A stretch of 64,000 nucleotides of DNA from the NCBI RefSeq assembly GCF_022842145.1, contig NZ_JALHQD010000008.1, positions 124,001-188,000 of the forward strand, written 5' to 3'. Position numbers and translations under genes: made by a program. The notes below the pieces were generated by a model. It was given only the letters and a program-made list of their open reading frames with translations. It did no database searches and was not told the DNA's origin. Shown here piece by piece: positions 34,175 to 42,888 of the stretch. The number at the start of each line of letters is the position of its first letter. The stretch's first letter is position 1. The DNA is from Tabrizicola sp. (GTDB taxonomy: Bacteria > Pseudomonadota > Alphaproteobacteria > Rhodobacterales > Rhodobacteraceae).

Positions 34175-35084
34175 TCTGCCCCTCACCCTCTCGCCCGAAG
34201 TGGCCGAGGCTCGCGCCAATGGTGCGCCCATTGTTGCGCTTGAAAGCACGATCATCACCCACGGCATGCCATTCCCGCAGAATGTGGAAACAGCCCGCCG
34301 GGTCGAGGCCGAGATCCGCGCGCAAGGCGCCGTCCCCGCCACCATCGCGATCATGGACCGTCGCATCCATGTGGGCCTCACCGACGTGCAACTTGACGCC
34401 CTCGGGCAGGCCAAGTCCGTCGCCAAGCTTTCCCGTGCGGACCTTGCCGCCTGCCTTGCGACCGGCGGCATCGGAGCCACCACCGTGGCCGCCACGATGA
34501 TCTGCGCCCACCTCGCCGGGATCCATGTCTTTGCCACCGGCGGGATCGGGGGGGTCCACCGGGGGGCCGAAACCAGTTTCGACATCTCCGCCGACCTGCG
34601 CGAACTGGCTGAAACCCCGGTCACCGTCATCGCTGCCGGGGCCAAGGCGATCCTCGATCTGCCGAAGACGCTGGAGTATCTTGAAACGCTCGGCGTCCCC
34701 GTCATCGCCTACGGTCAGGACGACTTTCCCGCTTTCTGGTCGCGGACCTCGGGTCTGAAGGCCCCGCTCCGGATGGACACTGCCGCCGACATCGCCGCCG
34801 CCCACCGGATGCGCGCCCGCCTTGGCCTGCCTGGCGGCCAACTTGTAGCCAACCCGATCCCGGCAGAGGCAGAGATTCCCAAGGCCGAGATTACACCGCA
34901 TATCGAAGCAGCCCTGGCAGAGGCAGCCGCGAGGGGCATCGCCGCCAAGGCCGTCACGCCCTTCCTGCTGCAGCGCATCTTCGAGCTGACCGAGGGCCGA
35001 TCGCTGACCGCAAACATCGGTCTGGTGCTGAACAACGCCCGCCTTGGCGCGGCGATTGCCCGCGAACTGGCCGCAGCCACCTGA
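34167..35084 (+). CDS. psuG: Pseudouridine-5'-phosphate glycosidase
   Basis: PsuG reversibly splits pseudouridine 5'-phosphate to uracil and ribose 5-phosphate. The 305-residue protein shows 'VALESTIITHGMPFPQNVETA' near the N-terminus, 'ATGGIGGVHRGAE' and the metal-binding 'DISADLREL' (about residue 138-146), then 'AGAKAILDLPKTLEYLET'. It overlaps DUF1349 by eight bases. With psuK this gives a full route for degrading pseudouridine from RNA turnover. Confidence 0.95.
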   Translation: MIDLPLTLSPEVAEARANGAPIVALESTIITHGMPFPQNVETARRVEAEIRAQGAVPATIAIMDRRIHVGLTDVQLDALGQAKSVAKLSRADLAACLATGGIGATTVAATMICAHLAGIHVFATGGIGGVHRGAETSFDISADLRELAETPVTVIAAGAKAILDLPKTLEYLETLGVPVIAYGQDDFPAFWSRTSGLKAPLRMDTAADIAAAHRMRARLGLPGGQLVANPIPAEAEIPKAEITPHIEAALAEAAARGIAAKAVTPFLLQRIFELTEGRSLTANIGLVLNNARLGAAIARELAAAT

Positions 35085-35164
35085 AATTCCTGTGTTTGCC
35101 CGCGCTTGCCATTGCACTGCGCCGGGCGGACCACCTAGATAGGTGGCGAAGGGGACAATCTCAC

Positions 35165-35848
35165 GTGACCGAACCGCATTCGCCCCACCGTCGCGGCTTT
35201 CTGGCCAGCTTGCGCGCCAGCTTCCTGACGGGCCTTGTCGTCGTGCTGCCGATCGGCCTGACGATCTACATCGTCTGGGCCTTCATCGGCTGGCTGGACG
35301 GCTGGATCCTTCCGCTGATCCCCGCCACCTATCAACCCGACGCCTTGATCGGCCGCTGGTTCGGTCCGGAATACGAATTTCCGGTCCGCGGTGTCGGCGT
35401 TCTGGTCTTCCTGATCGTCACCATCATCATCGGCTGGCTTGCCAAGGGCCTGATCGGTCGTTCCGTCATCCGCTCGGGCGAGAACCTGGTGGAACGGATG
35501 CCCGTCGTCCGCTCGGTCTATTCCGGGATCAAGCAGGTGGCCGAGACCTTCTTCAACAAGAAGGACAAAAGCTTCGACAAGGTCGTTCTGGTGGAATTCC
35601 CCCGCGCCGGGTCCTGGGCGCTTGGCTTCATGTCGACCCGGCCGAGGGGCGAGCTTGCCGAACGTCTTGCAGCCCTTGGCCCCGACATGTCCGCAGTCTT
35701 CGTCGGCTTGACGCCCTTTACCAGCGGGATGCTCCTGTTCGTGCCGACCAAGGACCTGATCGTAATGGACATGGGCGTCGATGACGCGGCCAAGCTGATC
35801 GTCTCGGGCGGGCTGGTCTATCCGGTGCCGAAAGAGCCGCTGATCTAG
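35165..35848 (+). CDS. DUF502 integral membrane protein
   Basis: The 227-residue protein has two N-terminal membrane helices (about residues 20-45 and 72-95) and the DUF502 signatures 'TGLVVVLPIGLTIYIVWAF', 'PVVRSVYSGIKQVAETFF' and 'TSGMLLFVPTKDLIVMDM'. The function is unknown, although plant relatives (COV1-like) act in membrane traffic. A GTG start is chosen because it follows a purine-rich site (GAAGGGGA) and begins the similarity. Its stop shares CTAG with the convergent patatin gene. Confidence 0.87.
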   Translation: MTEPHSPHRRGFLASLRASFLTGLVVVLPIGLTIYIVWAFIGWLDGWILPLIPATYQPDALIGRWFGPEYEFPVRGVGVLVFLIVTIIIGWLAKGLIGRSVIRSGENLVERMPVVRSVYSGIKQVAETFFNKKDKSFDKVVLVEFPRAGSWALGFMSTRPRGELAERLAALGPDMSAVFVGLTPFTSGMLLFVPTKDLIVMDMGVDDAAKLIVSGGLVYPVPKEPLI

Positions 35849-36870
35849 CCCAGAAGCGTCCGCAGGTCCGCGCTTGGCTCCTGCCCGATCTTCGCGCCGC
35901 CTTCTGCCAAAAACCGCTCGGCCGCCGCCCGTCCCGCAGTCTTCAGTCGGTTCAGCAGCGTCGGCGTTGGCGACAGCTTGGAATCCGCAGACAGCTCGTT
36001 CATCAGCCCGTCGTCCGCGATCATGTGGATGTTCACTTCCTTCATCTGCCCGCGCTCCATCCGGCCCTCGGCGATCAGGCGCCGGACGAAGTTGATGGCG
36101 CGCAGCTCGCCCAGAAGACCGGCATTGAAGCTGATCTCGTTGATGCGGCTTTGAATTTCCAGCGGCGTGTCGGGGATGCTTTCGGTCCGCATCGGGTTGA
36201 TCGACACCACCACCACATCATCCGGCAGATCGGGCTCGTACAGCGGAAACAGCGCCGGATTGCCGGAGAACCCGCCGTCCCAGTAAGCCTCGCCGTCGAT
36301 TTCGACCGTCTGGAACACCGTCGGCAGGCAGGCCGAGGCCAACAGTGCCTCCGGCGAGATCTGGCTGCCGTGAAAGACCTTGATCTTGCCGGTTCGAACG
36401 TTGGTGGCACTCACGAACAGCCTTGGGCCCGCCTCTGCGCAGACATGGGTGAAGTCCAGGTCACGGACCACCGGCTCCAGAGGATTGGTCCAGCGTTTGC
36501 CGAAAAGGTAGGGCGAATAAAGCTGCGCTGCGACCCCGTGCGGCGAGAATGGCAGGACGGCGGCACCGGCGGTCTGCCAGAAACGGATCGCGGGCAGGAA
36601 TGGCGCGATCCAGGGCAGCATCCGGAAATCCCCGATCTCGCCCACCTGTTGCCAAAGCCGGTCCAGCCGGGCCTTCGCTCCGGCACGCCCGCCCGCCAGC
36701 ATCCCGGCCTTCAGCGCGGCCCCGTTCAGCGCCCCGGCCGAGGCGCCGGAAATCCCGGCAATCTCCAGGTCCTCCTCCTCCAGCAGCCGGTCGAGCACCC
36801 CCCAGGTGAATGCCCCATGGGCGCCACCGCCCTGCAGGGCCAGGCTGACCCGCCTCACAGCGCCGTCCAT
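35845..36870 (-). CDS. Patatin-like phospholipase
   Basis: The 341-residue protein has the patatin dyad: the glycine-rich oxyanion region LQGGGAHGAF (about residues 11-20), the nucleophile Ser in GISGASAGALNG (about 41), and the Asp in DGGFSGN (about 204). No signal peptide is visible. It overlaps the end of bdhA by 16 bases. In some alphaproteobacteria patatin-like proteins with 3-hydroxybutyrate dehydrogenase are thought to take part in intracellular polyhydroxybutyrate use; that link here is inference from gene order only. Confidence 0.87.
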   Translation of the reverse strand: MDGAVRRVSLALQGGGAHGAFTWGVLDRLLEEEDLEIAGISGASAGALNGAALKAGMLAGGRAGAKARLDRLWQQVGEIGDFRMLPWIAPFLPAIRFWQTAGAAVLPFSPHGVAAQLYSPYLFGKRWTNPLEPVVRDLDFTHVCAEAGPRLFVSATNVRTGKIKVFHGSQISPEALLASACLPTVFQTVEIDGEAYWDGGFSGNPALFPLYEPDLPDDVVVVSINPMRTESIPDTPLEIQSRINEISFNAGLLGELRAINFVRRLIAEGRMERGQMKEVNIHMIADDGLMNELSADSKLSPTPTLLNRLKTAGRAAAERFLAEGGAKIGQEPSADLRTLLG

Positions 36871-37628
36871 CCACCATCGACGCTGATCGTCGTGCCCGTC
36901 ACCTGATCCGCCGCAGAGGAACACAAATACACGGTCGTCCCACCGATCTGTTCCACCGTCGCAAACTGGCGCGAGGGCTGGCGGAGCAGCATCACCTCGC
37001 GGATCACTGTCTCGCGGTCCATCCCGTGCACCTTCATCTGCTCGGGGATCTGCGCCTCGACCAAGGGGGTCAGCACGTAACCCGGGCAGATCGCGTTGCA
37101 GGTGATCCCCTGCCCCGCCGTCTCCAGCGCCACGGTCTTCGACAGACCCACGACGCCGTGCTTGGCTGCGATATAGGCCGACTTGAACGGGCTTGCCGTC
37201 AGCCCGTGCGCGCTGGCTACGTTGACGATCCGCCCCCAGCCTTTGGCCCGCATCCCAGGCAAGGCCGCAGCCGTGGTGTGGAAGGCCGACGACAGGTTAA
37301 TCGCAAGGATCGCATCCCACTTTTCAACCGGGAACTCGTCAATCGGACTGACGAACTGGATGCCCGCATTGTTCACCAGGATGTCGCAGCCGCCTGCCTT
37401 CTCGATCAGGCCCCGGCACTCCGCCCCCTTGGACATGTCCGCCGGAAGGTAGCGCGCCGCCACCCCGTGCCGCGCGCCCAGCTCGGCCGCCAGCTCATGA
37501 TCCTCGGGCCGGTCGGTGAAGCTGTTCAGAATCACCTCGGCGCCGGCCGCCGCCAGTGCCTCCGCGACACCCAAACCGATTCCCGAATTCGACCCGGTGA
37601 TGATCGCCCGCTTGCCACCCAGCGTCAT
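36855..37628 (-). CDS. bdhA: 3-hydroxybutyrate dehydrogenase
   Basis: BdhA converts 3-hydroxybutyrate to acetoacetate with NAD in ketone-body or polyhydroxybutyrate catabolism. The 257-residue SDR has the cofactor motif TGSNSGIGLG (about residue 12-21), NNAG (about 90), the catalytic Ser in SAHGL (about 137), and Tyr-Lys in YIAAKHG (about 150-154). The pattern 'GIQFVSPIDEFP' and 'VLLRQPSRQFATVEQIGG'-like segment are typical of BDH. GGAGGA precedes the ATG. It is the first gene of a two-gene unit with the patatin. Confidence 0.92.
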   Translation of the reverse strand: MTLGGKRAIITGSNSGIGLGVAEALAAAGAEVILNSFTDRPEDHELAAELGARHGVAARYLPADMSKGAECRGLIEKAGGCDILVNNAGIQFVSPIDEFPVEKWDAILAINLSSAFHTTAAALPGMRAKGWGRIVNVASAHGLTASPFKSAYIAAKHGVVGLSKTVALETAGQGITCNAICPGYVLTPLVEAQIPEQMKVHGMDRETVIREVMLLRQPSRQFATVEQIGGTTVYLCSSAADQVTGTTISVDGGWTAL

Positions 37629-37701
37629 GCCGTCCTCCAAATGCTGCACCTGCAAAAGGATCATACGACCCCTTCGGTTCCGGATTCCAGTCTGAAGGCA
37701 T

Positions 37702-37729
37702 AAAAAAACGCCGGCGCGAAGCCGGCGTT
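37702..37729 (-). terminator. Orphan intrinsic terminator between divergent genes
   Basis: AACGCCGGC and GCCGGCGTT pair perfectly around GCGAA, with seven As on the plus-strand left edge, so the minus strand reads stem then TTTTTTTA. No minus-strand gene lies upstream of it: the flanking genes are divergent. The rest of the gap (37629-37886) holds the palindrome at 37821 and nothing coding. It probably ends a small RNA or leader transcript of about 100-150 bases. Confidence 0.8.
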
Positions 37730-37820
37730 AAGTCTTTGAGGCAGGTTTCATACAGGCAAGAAACCTATCGAGCAGTACAGTCTTTATAGTCCCCTCTCCG
37801 CCGATGGCCAAGCTAAAAGT

Positions 37821-37834
37821 TTGAATTGATTCAA
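37821..37834. promoter_or_regulatory. Palindrome TTGAATTGATTCAA
   Basis: TTGAAT and ATTCAA are perfect arms separated by TG. The site lies 53 bases before the peptide-binding-protein start and could be an operator or part of a promoter for the small-RNA candidate. The regulator is unknown. Confidence 0.4.
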
Positions 37835-37886
37835 TCTCCGTCCTAGTCTGCGGCCACACAACCGCTGGATAGGGGAGCATCACGGG

Positions 37887-39707
37887 ATGGGACGGGAAAC
37901 GAGCGCCGGTTTGCGCAGGTTCGGGCTGACGGCCGCACTGGCCCTTTTTGCCGCAGGCGCTCAGGCGGAACCGATGCACGGCATAGCTATGTATGGCGAG
38001 CCTGCTCTCCCCCCGGATTTTGTGTCCCTGCCGCAGGTGAACCCCGACGCACCCAAGGGCGGCACCTACCGCTGGGGCGAGGCGGGCAGCTATGACAGCT
38101 TCAACCCCTATGTCACCAAGGGCCGCCCCGCGATTGGCATTTCGACCCTTACCGTCGAGACGCTGATGGGCCGGAACTATGACGAGGCCTTCTCGCTGTA
38201 CGGGCTTCTGGCCGAATCGATAGATACCGACGAGGGCCGGACCTACGTCGAATTCACCCTGCGACCCGAGGCCCGATTCTCTGACGGCTCCCCCGTGACG
38301 GTCGACGACGTGATGTGGTCGATGGAAGCCCTGGGCACCCAAGGCAACCCGCGCTACGCCGCCGCGTGGAAGAAGATCGCTTCGATGGAAAAGACCGGCG
38401 ACCGCTCCATCCGCTTTACCTTCAACGTCGAGGACCGCGAACTGCCGCTGATCCTTGGCCTGCGCCCGATCCTGAAAAAGGCCCAGTGGGAGGGCAAGGA
38501 CTTCGCCGAGGCGACGATGGAGGTCCCCATCGGTTCGGGGCCTTACGTGCTGGACACCTCCGAACTTGGCGTCCAGGTCACCTACAAGCGCAACCCCGAC
38601 TGGTGGGGCAAGGACCTGCCCTTCAACCGCGGCCAGTGGAATTTTGACGAGATCCGATACGACTATTACGCCAACCCGCAGGCGATCTTCGAAGCGTTCA
38701 AGGCGGGCCAGGTTTCTGCCTACCGCGAGGCGAACGTGGCCAAGTGGCAGTCCTCCTACGACTTCCCCGCGGTTGCCTCCGGCGACGTGATCAAGGCCGA
38801 AATCCCGCACGGCCGTCCCTCGGGGATCGAGGGATTCGTGATGAACACCCGAAAGCCGATCTTTGCCGATTGGCGCGTGCGCGAGGCGCTGATCCTGGCC
38901 TTCAACTTCGAATTCATCAACCAGACCCTGAACGCGGGCGTCCTGCCCCGCATCCCGTCCTACTTCGGCAACTCGTTCCTCGCGATGGACCCCGGCAATC
39001 CGGCCGAGGGGCGCGAGCTTGAACTATTGCAACCCTTCGCCGCCGAACTCCCCCCCGGTGCGATCGAAGGCTATGCGCTCCCCGTCGCCGAGGGGGACCA
39101 GACCAACCGCAAGAACATCCGCGCTGCCACGAAACTCTTGGAGGAGGCTGGCTGGACCGTGGGCGATGACGGCATGCTGAAGAACGCCAAGGGCGAGCCC
39201 TTCGCCTTTGAGATCCTCCTCGTTACAGGTCAGGACGAGATGGGCTCGGCCGCCGAGGTCTATATCGAGGCGCTGAAGGCGCTAGGCATCCAGGCGACGC
39301 TGACCAAGGTCGACGACGCGCAGTACAAGGATCGCACCACGAACTACGACTTCGACATGACCCACTACATCCGGTCGCTGTCCTTGTCGCCCGGCAACGA
39401 ACAGCTGCTCTACTGGGGCGCCCCCGGCGTCACCGAACCCGGCACCCGCAACTGGATGGGCGTGAACTCCCCCGCCGTCGAGGCGATGATCGCCGCCATG
39501 CTGAAAGCCCCGAACGCGGACGAATTCACCTCTGCGACCAAGGCGCTGGACCGCGTGCTGACCTCGGGCCGCTACGTGATCCCGATCTGGTACTCCGACC
39601 TTTCCCGCTTGGCTTACTCCTCCGACCTGAAGTATCCCGAAAAGATACCGCTTTACGGGGACTGGACGGGCTTTCTGCCCGACACCTGGTGGGCGCAGGC
39701 AAAGTGA
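37887..39707 (+). CDS. Periplasmic peptide-binding protein (SBP family 5, YejA-like)
   Basis: The 606-residue protein has a signal peptide ending AGAQA at about residue 27. The mature N-terminus 'MHGIAMYGEPALPPDF..LPQVNPDAPKGG' (shown in part) is the YejA subgroup of oligopeptide-binding proteins. The SBP_bac_5 domain covers about 85-510. It should capture peptides for an ABC importer. No yejBEF permease or ATPase genes follow; the next genes are an entericidin and a minus-strand regulator, so the partner transporter must lie elsewhere. Confidence 0.9.
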   Translation: MGRETSAGLRRFGLTAALALFAAGAQAEPMHGIAMYGEPALPPDFVSLPQVNPDAPKGGTYRWGEAGSYDSFNPYVTKGRPAIGISTLTVETLMGRNYDEAFSLYGLLAESIDTDEGRTYVEFTLRPEARFSDGSPVTVDDVMWSMEALGTQGNPRYAAAWKKIASMEKTGDRSIRFTFNVEDRELPLILGLRPILKKAQWEGKDFAEATMEVPIGSGPYVLDTSELGVQVTYKRNPDWWGKDLPFNRGQWNFDEIRYDYYANPQAIFEAFKAGQVSAYREANVAKWQSSYDFPAVASGDVIKAEIPHGRPSGIEGFVMNTRKPIFADWRVREALILAFNFEFINQTLNAGVLPRIPSYFGNSFLAMDPGNPAEGRELELLQPFAAELPPGAIEGYALPVAEGDQTNRKNIRAATKLLEEAGWTVGDDGMLKNAKGEPFAFEILLVTGQDEMGSAAEVYIEALKALGIQATLTKVDDAQYKDRTTNYDFDMTHYIRSLSLSPGNEQLLYWGAPGVTEPGTRNWMGVNSPAVEAMIAAMLKAPNADEFTSATKALDRVLTSGRYVIPIWYSDLSRLAYSSDLKYPEKIPLYGDWTGFLPDTWWAQAK

Positions 39708-39721
39708 AGAGGCAAAGAGCA

Positions 39722-39835
39722 ATGAAGAAACTGGCACTTCTGGCCGTCCTGGCGGCCTTGGCTGGCTGCAACACCATCGCGGGCGTGGGCGAGGATGTCT
39801 CGGCCGGCGCACGCACGGTGCAGGACGCGTTCTGA
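39722..39835 (+). CDS. Entericidin A/B family lipoprotein
   Basis: The 37-residue lipoprotein has a signal peptide with lipobox LAGC (lipidated Cys16) and the entericidin pattern 'CNTIAGVGEDVSAGARTVQDAF'-like tail (in short: NTIAG, GEDVSAG). Members are small cell-envelope lipoproteins; in Escherichia coli EcnA and EcnB form an antidote/toxin pair induced by stress, but single copies in alphaproteobacteria have no proven role. It starts 14 bases after the peptide-binding-protein stop and may be co-transcribed. Confidence 0.88.
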   Translation: MKKLALLAVLAALAGCNTIAGVGEDVSAGARTVQDAF

Positions 39836-39839
39836 CGGC

Positions 39840-39862
39840 GCGGCCCCTTAACCGGGGGCCGC
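39840..39862 (+). terminator. GC-rich hairpin after the entericidin gene
   Basis: GCGGCCCC and GGGGCCGC pair around TTAACCG, followed by TTCT. It begins five bases after the stop and contains, in its loop, the stop codon of the convergent usp fragment. Confidence 0.5.
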
Positions 39863-40075
39863 TTCTCCTGCCAAAGCCGGCCCGGTTTCGCTCGCCCCGC
39901 GTTCCGGCAACCTGATCACCGTGACCGAGCAATGCGCCTCGGCCACCACCTGGGCCGAGACGGACCCCAGGTAGCGCCGCGTCGACGAATGGCCGCGTGC
40001 GCCCATCATGATATGGTCGACCTGGTTCGAGGTCGCATAGGCACCCGCGCCGATCAGACCAGAGACGTGACCCAC
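39848..40075 (-). pseudogene. 3' remnant of a universal stress protein (UspA-family) gene
   Basis: The open frame of about 75 codons encodes, from about residue 17, the C-terminal half of a UspA domain: 'HIMMGARGHSSTRRYLGSVSAQVVAEAHCSVTVIRLPE' pattern (in short: the ATP-binding GARGH and GSVS motifs). The N-terminal half, normally 80-100 residues, is absent. The frame runs without similarity into the end of the XRE-cupin gene, which occupies another frame. It is best read as a truncated gene left by a deletion. Confidence 0.65.
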
Positions 40076-40689
40076 AGAAGCGACGCATCCTCTTCCGACA
40101 GGCTGATCACGTTGTGCCCCATCGCCGCGTCGTAATAGGCGCTGTCGCCGCGGCGCAGCTCCACCGGCTCGTAGAACTCGGTGTAAAGCCGGATCACGCC
40201 GGTCAGCACATACAGGAACTCCTCGCCGTCGTGCCGGACCCAGCCGTCGAACTCTTCCAGCGACCGCGCCCGGACCACCGCACGGTAGGGCAGCATCTGC
40301 TTCTTGGTCAGATGCTCTGCCAGAAGCTCGTGCTCGTAGGTGACAGTCGCCTGGGACTGCCCCTCGCCGGCCTTGGTGACCGCCATCCGTCCCATGACCT
40401 GCTGCTTCGACGGCGGCGTGAAAAGCTGCGGCACGGAAATCGCCAGCCCACCGGCCAGCTTTTTCAGCGCATCATAGGTCGGGCTCATCTGCCCGTTCTC
40501 GATCTTGGACAGGGTGGACCGCGCCAGTCCCGCCCGGTTGGCCGCCTCCTCCAGCGTCCAGCCCAGCGATCGGCGCAGTTCCCGCACCCGCTCACCCAGG
40601 TTCAGTGGCTCGACAGAGACCTCGCCGCCCGGGCCGTTCTTGGCCTCGCGCGCAACGCGGATCATGCTTTTCGGGTCGGTCAGGGCCAT
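40054..40689 (-). CDS. XRE-family regulator with C-terminal cupin domain
   Basis: The 211-residue regulator has an XRE helix-turn-helix (about residues 32-88; LGERVRELRRSLGWTLEEAA, LARSTLSKIENG) and a cupin ligand-binding domain (about 118-200; HDGEEFLYVLTGVIRLYTE, LRRGDSAYYDAAMGH). Such proteins often control metabolite genes such as puuR, but no specific target is clear. It is divergent from the ligase gene, with 64 bases between, and could control that cluster. Its last codons overlap the truncated usp fragment. Confidence 0.9.
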   Translation of the reverse strand: MALTDPKSMIRVAREAKNGPGGEVSVEPLNLGERVRELRRSLGWTLEEAANRAGLARSTLSKIENGQMSPTYDALKKLAGGLAISVPQLFTPPSKQQVMGRMAVTKAGEGQSQATVTYEHELLAEHLTKKQMLPYRAVVRARSLEEFDGWVRHDGEEFLYVLTGVIRLYTEFYEPVELRRGDSAYYDAAMGHNVISLSEEDASLLWVTSLV

Positions 40690-40753
40690 GATCCCCGGAT
40701 AGTGCAGCCGCCCTGCGCTTGCAACTGCCGCGCGGGCCTCCTACCCCTTGCGG

Positions 40754-42247
40754 ATGCTCTCCGAAATCGACACCCGCCCCTTTCCCACCGCGCCCCCGGC
40801 CTTCAACCTCGCCGGTCATGTCCTGGCCCGCGCCAACCGCCTGCAGAAACCCGCCCTGACCATTCTTCACGCCGAAAGTGACGAAACGCTCACCTACGCC
40901 GACCTCCTCCGCCTGACCCAAGGCTGCGCCACCGCGCTCCTTGCCCTGGGCCTTGGCCCCGGAGACCGCATCCTCCTCCGTTTCGGCAACACCCTCGCCT
41001 TTCCCGTCCTCTATCTGGGGGCTATCTGGGCCGGCCTCGTTCCCGTCCCGACCTCCGCCGCCCTGACGGTGGCCGAGATCACCAAACTTGCCGCGCTCGT
41101 CCAGCCCAGCCTCGTCGCCGCCGAGCCGGGCATCCGCCTCCCCGACCACCCGGCTCCGCTCCTCACCCCCGACCTCGCCCGCTGGTCCACCCTCGCCCCG
41201 GCCTCCCTCCACCTCGGCGACCCGAACCGCGAGGCCTATGTCATCTTCACCTCAGGCACTTCGGGCAGCCCGATGGCCGTCAGCCACGCCCACCGCGCCA
41301 TCCTTGCCCGCCAGACCATGCACCAGCACTGGGAAGGCCTGACCGAGACCGACCGCTTGCTCCATGCGGGAGCGCTCAACTGGACCTACACCCTGGGCAC
41401 CGGTCTTCTGGACCCCTGGACCCTCGGCGCCACGGCGCTGATCCCGGCAAGTGGTACCCCGGCCAGCCAGTTGCCCGCCCTGATGGCGCGCAGCCAGGCC
41501 ACCATCCTTGCCGCCGCCCCCGGCATCTACCGCCAGCTGCTGCGGACCGAAATGCCGCCCATGCCCCACCTCCGCCACGGCCTCTCCGCCGGTGAGGCGC
41601 TTCCCCGATCCCTCCGCACCCAGTGGCGCGAGTGCTCGGAAACCGACCTCCACGAGGCCCTCGGGATGTCTGAAGTTTCGACCTACCTCTCCGGTTCCCC
41701 CAGCCGGCCCGCGCCTTTGGGCACGTCGGGCTACCCGCAACCCGGCCGCCACATCGCGGTCCTTGATGACGCGGGGAACCCTGTCCCGCGTGGCGCGGCA
41801 GGAGAGCTTGCCGTCGCCACCGCCGACCCCGGCCTCATGCGCCACTATCTCGGCCACCCGCCGCCGCAGGGCCAATGGTTCCGCACCGGCGATGCAGCCG
41901 TGATGGCGGACGACGGCGCCGTTACCCACCTTGGCCGCAAGGATGATCTTCTGAACGCCGGCGGCTTTCGCGTTTCGCCCGCCGAGATCGAGGCCGCCTT
42001 TCACGACCTGCCCCTCACCGGTTGCGCCGCGACCCAGGTGGAACCCGCTCCGGGAACGACGATCCTGGCGCTCTTCTACGAAGCCCCCTGCGAAATCGCC
42101 GTCCCGACCCTGCAGGAATGCGCCGAAAAGACCCTTGCCCGCTGGAAACAGCCAAGGCACTACCAGCGCCTTGACGCCCTGCCCCGAACCGGCACCGGCA
42201 AGCTGATCCGCAAGGCGCTGGCCGCCCACTACAGGAGACCCGAATGA
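40754..42247 (+). CDS. AMP-forming acyl/aryl-CoA ligase family protein
   Basis: The 497-residue adenylate-forming enzyme has the P-loop-like motif YVIFTSGTSGSP (about residue 163), a substrate motif 'GMSEVSTYLSG' (about 302), the hinge 'GRKDDLLNAGGFRVSP' (about 395), and the catalytic Lys in RTGTGKLIRKAL (about 484). Overall layout resembles benzoate- or 4-hydroxybenzoate-CoA ligases more than acetyl-CoA synthetase. The acid cannot be named. The gene runs into a FrnE-type gene with a four-base overlap. Confidence 0.85.
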   Translation: MLSEIDTRPFPTAPPAFNLAGHVLARANRLQKPALTILHAESDETLTYADLLRLTQGCATALLALGLGPGDRILLRFGNTLAFPVLYLGAIWAGLVPVPTSAALTVAEITKLAALVQPSLVAAEPGIRLPDHPAPLLTPDLARWSTLAPASLHLGDPNREAYVIFTSGTSGSPMAVSHAHRAILARQTMHQHWEGLTETDRLLHAGALNWTYTLGTGLLDPWTLGATALIPASGTPASQLPALMARSQATILAAAPGIYRQLLRTEMPPMPHLRHGLSAGEALPRSLRTQWRECSETDLHEALGMSEVSTYLSGSPSRPAPLGTSGYPQPGRHIAVLDDAGNPVPRGAAGELAVATADPGLMRHYLGHPPPQGQWFRTGDAAVMADDGAVTHLGRKDDLLNAGGFRVSPAEIEAAFHDLPLTGCAATQVEPAPGTTILALFYEAPCEIAVPTLQECAEKTLARWKQPRHYQRLDALPRTGTGKLIRKALAAHYRRPE

Positions 42248-42888
42248 TCCCCGCACCGATCCGCCTGGACATCTTCTCCGATCCGGTCTGCCCCTGGTGC
42301 TATGTCGGCAAGGCCAACCTTGATCGCGCGCTTGCACAGCACCCTGACCATCCCTTCGCGATCCAGTGGCATCCGTTCCAGCTCAACCCCGACATGCCGG
42401 CCGAAGGTGTCGCCAAACGCGCCTACCTGGAACAGAAATTCGGCGGCAAGGCGCGCGTCGACGCCGTCCACGAACGGCTGCGCGAGTCTGCCCGCGCGGC
42501 AGGCGTCGAGATGGACCCGGACAAGCCGCAGCGGATGCCGAACACGCTGGATGCCCACCGCCTGATCCACTGGGCCGGGATCGAGGCCGTGCACTCCGCA
42601 GTCGTCACCGCCCTGATGCGCGCCTACTGGGTCGAGGGCCGCGACATCGGAGACCACGCCATCCTCGCCGACATCGCCGCCGAAAACGGGATGGACCGCG
42701 GGGCCACCTTGCGTCTCCTGCAATCCCAGGCGGACGCAGACGACATCCTCGCCCGCGACCAGGATGCGCGCCAGAAGGGTGTGACCGCCGTCCCGACCTT
42801 CCTTATTGCCCAGCAATACGTCGTCTCCGGCGCGCAGCCGGTCGAGACCTGGGACAAGGTCATCGCCGAACTGACCGGCCAGGCCTAA
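42244..42888 (+). CDS. FrnE-like DsbA-family oxidoreductase
   Basis: The 214-residue thioredoxin-fold protein has the CPWC active site (Cys17-Cys20, in DPVCPWCYVGK) and the cis-Pro loop VTAVPTFLI (about residue 182). An inserted helical domain lies between. There is no signal peptide, as usual for the cytoplasmic FrnE / 2-hydroxychromene isomerase branch. It is coupled by overlap to the ligase upstream and abuts the MFS gene, with only its stop codon before the GTG start. The substrate is unknown. Confidence 0.9.
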   Translation: MIPAPIRLDIFSDPVCPWCYVGKANLDRALAQHPDHPFAIQWHPFQLNPDMPAEGVAKRAYLEQKFGGKARVDAVHERLRESARAAGVEMDPDKPQRMPNTLDAHRLIHWAGIEAVHSAVVTALMRAYWVEGRDIGDHAILADIAAENGMDRGATLRLLQSQADADDILARDQDARQKGVTAVPTFLIAQQYVVSGAQPVETWDKVIAELTGQA

